Positions 23,775-26,124 of a stretch of 26,124 nt of DNA are shown in pieces. A program made the translations under genes and the position numbers. The notes under the pieces are model-generated. The model was not told where the DNA came from, searched no databases, and was given only the letters and a program-made list of their open reading frames with translations. Each line of letters starts with the position of its first letter. Within the stretch, counting starts at the first letter, position 1. This DNA comes from Acidobacteriota bacterium (GTDB lineage: Bacteria > Acidobacteriota > Terriglobia > Terriglobales > Acidobacteriaceae). The stretch covers positions 1-26,124 of the forward strand of contig JAJZAL010000049.1 of NCBI GenBank assembly GCA_021799405.1, given 5' to 3'.

Positions 23775-23796
23775 ATGCCAGTTCCGATCAAAGAAA

Positions 23797-23810
23797 TGAA
23801 ATGCCTTTCA
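23797..23810. promoter_or_regulatory. Inverted repeat upstream of pectate lyase, operator candidate
   Basis: TGAAA-tgcc-TTTCA forms two perfect 5-bp arms. Its nearest end lies 23 bp upstream of the lyase ATG at 23774. It resembles the TGAAA/TTTCA half sites I recall for KdgR (an IclR-family pectin regulator), with a four-base spacer rather than five. Aligned on its centre with the palindrome at 3943-3960 it shares GAAAT-N3-TTTC. Confidence 0.4.
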
Positions 23811-24218
23811 GTGTCCTGAAGGGGTGAGGGTCCCAATCCACCCAGCATGAATGCATGGTCAGATGCAAGTGGTCTTCAAGTAATGCCGTCGATGCGGCCC
23901 CTGCTGAAAGAAAAGAATCTCTAGATGCGCTCCACGCGGACCAACTCCGTGTAGAACACCACCCTGTTCAGCATCGGAACAGACTGGGTCCATCGCCGCC
24001 GAGTAGCAGATGACGGTGCGAGAACCCGGACGGCTGATCTTCAAGGAGCGGGAGAGTTCGCCCTCAAGCGCACTACGATCACCAGGCCGCAGTGCGCCAA
24101 TCTCGATAAGGGAACACAACGGATAGCTTCATCCGCGCAATCGGGTTTAACCTCAGCAGACTAACGCCTGCCGGTTGGATGGACGCAAACCTTCGCCGTC
24201 GACAACAAGGAAGCCCAG

Positions 24219-24252
24219 CCAGGCTGCCGCTCAGAAGAGCGGCTTTGCCTGG
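24219..24252 (-). terminator. Bulged hairpin downstream of right TonB receptor
   Basis: CCAGGC (24219-24224) pairs with GCCTGG (24247-24252), and GCCGCTC (24226-24232) pairs with GAGCGGC (24237-24243). The loop is four bases, with a small asymmetric bulge between the stems. It begins 33 bp past the receptor stop codon. The minus-strand sequence after it is only moderately T-rich (CTTCCTTGTTGT), so termination is likely but not textbook. Confidence 0.5.
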
Positions 24253-24285
24253 CCAAGCGCGTTAAAGGGATGGGTTTCCCCAGCC

Positions 24286-26124
24286 CTAGAAGTTGACGTG
24301 CCCGGAGAACTGCCACTGGCGCGGCTCGTTTGCCTGACCATTCACCACGCCGAGCTTGATTGATTCCGCAGGAGTTCCCTCAATCTCCTGACCGATGGAC
24401 CCGCTGGCGTTGCTTGATGTACTGCCAAACCAGACATGGTTGACGGCGTTGAAGACATCGGCTTCAAACACTAGTTGCACATGCTCGCTTGGCAACAGAT
24501 TGAAGGTTCGGCGCAGGCTTCCGTCGATGTCGTAGTTGCTGGGACCGCGCAGGCCATACGGTGCGGTGCGGGCGGCGTTACCAATCAGGTACGGATTCGA
24601 GAATACCTTCTGATCGCTCGTGGCCGCAAAAGCATTGGGATTGATGTATTGGATCTTTGCCAATGTTTCTCTGGTGGCGCCATGACCCCACGCGCCATTC
24701 TGACGCGCCGACCCGGTAAAGCCCGGTGTGTAAGCCGGCATACAGGTTCCCTGTCCAGGCGTATCGCAACTGCTACTGGTAATCGCCAGCGGGTTGCCGG
24801 AAACGTACGTAAAGATATCCGACAAGGTCCAGCCGCTCACGATCTGGTTGAGGATGGGATTGCTTCCTCCCCAGGAGTGTCCTTTTCCAAACGGCAGGTT
24901 GTAGACGCTGGTGAAGACAAGATTCTGAGGCATGTCAATGGTGCTCAGTGACCGGTCAATGCGATCCAGCGCGAACGACTGGCTGGTTCCTTCTACTGTT
25001 CCCGCGGGAAGCGCATAGCCCGAACGGTAGGTCCCGTCGTCATCGATGTTCTTGCTATACGTGTAGTTCAGCATGAACGTGAGGCCGCGGCTAGCGCGCT
25101 GAACGATCGAAAGTTGAAGCGCGTTGTAGTTTGAGTTGGCTACGTCTCCCCATGCATCCGAAACCCCCTTGAACTGCGGGAACGGTGTGAGTGCCTGCGC
25201 CACCGTGTTGTTGAAGGTCGGATAAGGCAGCCCCTGCCCACTCGGCATGTTGGTGGACGTCGCCTTCTGGTTCAATGTGCTTCCCATCGACAAATAGATG
25301 GGGTTCAGTCCGTTGCTGTAGATGCCCCGCGCTCCGCCCGACGTGAACGGGAGGAAGTGCGCTTCATTACCCACATAGCTCACAGTCGCGGTGATATTCG
25401 GAGTCAACAGACGCTGGAAGCCGAACGACCAGCCCTCAAATTCGGGAGACCGGCCGCCATAGTACGGATCGGCATAGGTCATCGTGGTGGAAAGCTTGTA
25501 AGGCGCCACGGCGTTCGACGCATAGAAGGTGCCGTAGGCGGCATTGTAGATCGGAGGTTGGGTAGCAGAAAATCCCGTGCCGCCAAAGGTTGTACTGGTT
25601 GGGTCATTGGAATAGCCCTGGACCGTGGAGGCGCCCGCGAAGCTCGAGTTGCCGTTCAGGTAGAACGCAGGCAGCCCGAAGGCCGGACTCACCGCGCTCG
25701 GCGCCGATGAGAACCCGAGATTGGAGGCTGTGCTACCGCTCGTGCCGCCGCCGATCGTGTAGTACATCCCGTAGGAGGCGCGGAACACCGTCTTGCTGTC
25801 TAGCTCATAGGCCAGCCCAAGCCTTGGGCCGAATTGCCCATTGTAGCCCTTCACCGGGGTGGTGCAATGGCAACTGTCCACACCGTTGCCTGCAAACTCC
25901 AGCGTACCCGGCGTGCCGGTTACCGGATTGACTGCGGTTGTATTCAGGAACGACCATGCCTGGTGCGCCTCGTGGAAGGGCGGCATATAGTCCCAACGCA
26001 GCCCGGCATTCACGGTCAGCTTTGAACTCGCTCGGTAATCGTCATTGACATACCATGCCCAATCTCGATTCCGAACAGCTTGTTCCTGCGCTATAGGAGC
26101 GTATACCGTGTAGCTTCCCTGATC
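24286..26124 (-). CDS. TonB-dependent receptor, C-terminal 612 residues (5' end outside)
   Basis: The frame is open from the right edge to TAG at 24286. It covers the outer part of a large Oar-like receptor: TVNAGLRWDYMPPFHEAHQ, FGPRLGLAYELDSKTVFRASYGMYY, FEGWSFGFQRLLTPNITATVSYVG, GLTFMLNYTYSKNIDDDGTY, LPFGKGHSWGGSNPILNQIV and the terminal QFSGHVNF ending in Phe, as outer-membrane barrels do. Signal peptide, regulatory-like domain and plug lie beyond the window. Two Cys pairs (DSCHC and CDTPGQGTC) sit in predicted loops and could form disulfides. It resembles the left receptor in its blocks (LPFGKG, SGWTLSDI) but the two clearly differ in sequence, so they are not a recent duplication. The substrate is inferred only from the neighbouring pectin genes. 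Confidence 0.93.
   Translation of the reverse strand, partial: DQGSYTVYAPIAQEQAVRNRDWAWYVNDDYRASSKLTVNAGLRWDYMPPFHEAHQAWSFLNTTAVNPVTGTPGTLEFAGNGVDSCHCTTPVKGYNGQFGPRLGLAYELDSKTVFRASYGMYYTIGGGTSGSTASNLGFSSAPSAVSPAFGLPAFYLNGNSSFAGASTVQGYSNDPTSTTFGGTGFSATQPPIYNAAYGTFYASNAVAPYKLSTTMTYADPYYGGRSPEFEGWSFGFQRLLTPNITATVSYVGNEAHFLPFTSGGARGIYSNGLNPIYLSMGSTLNQKATSTNMPSGQGLPYPTFNNTVAQALTPFPQFKGVSDAWGDVANSNYNALQLSIVQRASRGLTFMLNYTYSKNIDDDGTYRSGYALPAGTVEGTSQSFALDRIDRSLSTIDMPQNLVFTSVYNLPFGKGHSWGGSNPILNQIVSGWTLSDIFTYVSGNPLAITSSSCDTPGQGTCMPAYTPGFTGSARQNGAWGHGATRETLAKIQYINPNAFAATSDQKVFSNPYLIGNAARTAPYGLRGPSNYDIDGSLRRTFNLLPSEHVQLVFEADVFNAVNHVWFGSTSSNASGSIGQEIEGTPAESIKLGVVNGQANEPRQWQFSGHVNF

Larger units (their letters stand above)
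23775..24285. other. 511-bp interval with possible gene remnant
   Basis: The interval lies between the right TonB receptor stop and the pectate lyase start. It holds the bulged hairpin (24219-24252) and the inverted repeat at 23797-23810. A minus-strand open frame of 86 codons (23859-24119) has no recognised domain. A shorter minus-strand frame ending with TAG at 23921 reads RVVFYTELVRVERI, which looks like a genuine protein C-terminus. The two frames together could be a frameshifted remnant. I do not call an intact gene. Confidence 0.45.

Noticed and set aside
1..26124. CRISPR array, insertion sequence, tRNA or phage genes
   Set aside because: I saw no repeat-spacer pattern, transposase, integrase, tRNA-like fold or phage structural gene.

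Overview
The window looks like a chromosomal carbohydrate-utilisation region of an acidobacterium (Acidobacteriota, probably class Terriglobia). The main reason is the pair of very large Oar-type TonB-dependent receptors at the two ends, with no SusD partner. They accompany many secreted glycoside hydrolases, a twin-arginine-type leader and a moderately GC-rich composition. The taxonomic call is inference; no rRNA or tRNA gene is present.

Layout. Positions 1-3482 (minus) hold a TonB-dependent receptor cut by the left edge. Positions 3984-4889 (minus) hold an IclR-family regulator. Divergent from it, on the plus strand, are a DUF5060/DUF4038 (GH140/apiosidase-like) protein at 5072-6634 and a large unclassified glycoside hydrolase at 6645-9320. 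A convergent EAL-PAS-PAS-PAS protein (c-di-GMP phosphodiesterase type) lies at 9488-11473 behind a textbook CRP-type site. A long minus-strand operon runs from 20510 down to 11978. Its genes, in order, are a sodium:solute symporter, an HpcH/HpaI-type aldolase, an iron-containing alcohol dehydrogenase, an MGH1-like (alpha/alpha)6 hydrolase, a SUMF1-BNR-MORN fusion and a GH43-like protein. Upstream of it is a second minus-strand pair, a PL10 pectate lyase (22452-23774) and a GH105 unsaturated rhamnogalacturonyl hydrolase (21253-22455), joined by an ATGA overlap. The right edge holds the C-terminal 612 residues of a second TonB-dependent receptor (24286-26124, minus).

How the genes fit together (inference). 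PL10 and GH105 point to pectin/rhamnogalacturonan. The secreted hydrolases would trim side chains. The TonB receptors would import oligosaccharides across the outer membrane, and the symporter would carry sugars or sugar acids across the inner membrane. The aldolase would split a 2-keto-3-deoxy acid to pyruvate plus an aldehyde, which the iron alcohol dehydrogenase could reduce. The IclR protein is the obvious local regulator candidate.

The most interesting signals are regulatory. They are an 18-bp perfect palindrome of IclR-operator type abutting a -35 box (3943-3960), a related inverted repeat just upstream of the pectate lyase (23797-23810), and an inverted repeat overlapping the -10 box and start codon of the IclR gene. 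There is also a perfect TGTGA-N6-TCACA site centred at -41.5 of a candidate EAL-gene promoter, and a 9-bp direct repeat with 20-bp period flanking a -10 box of the symporter operon. No mobile element, CRISPR array or RNA gene was recognised.
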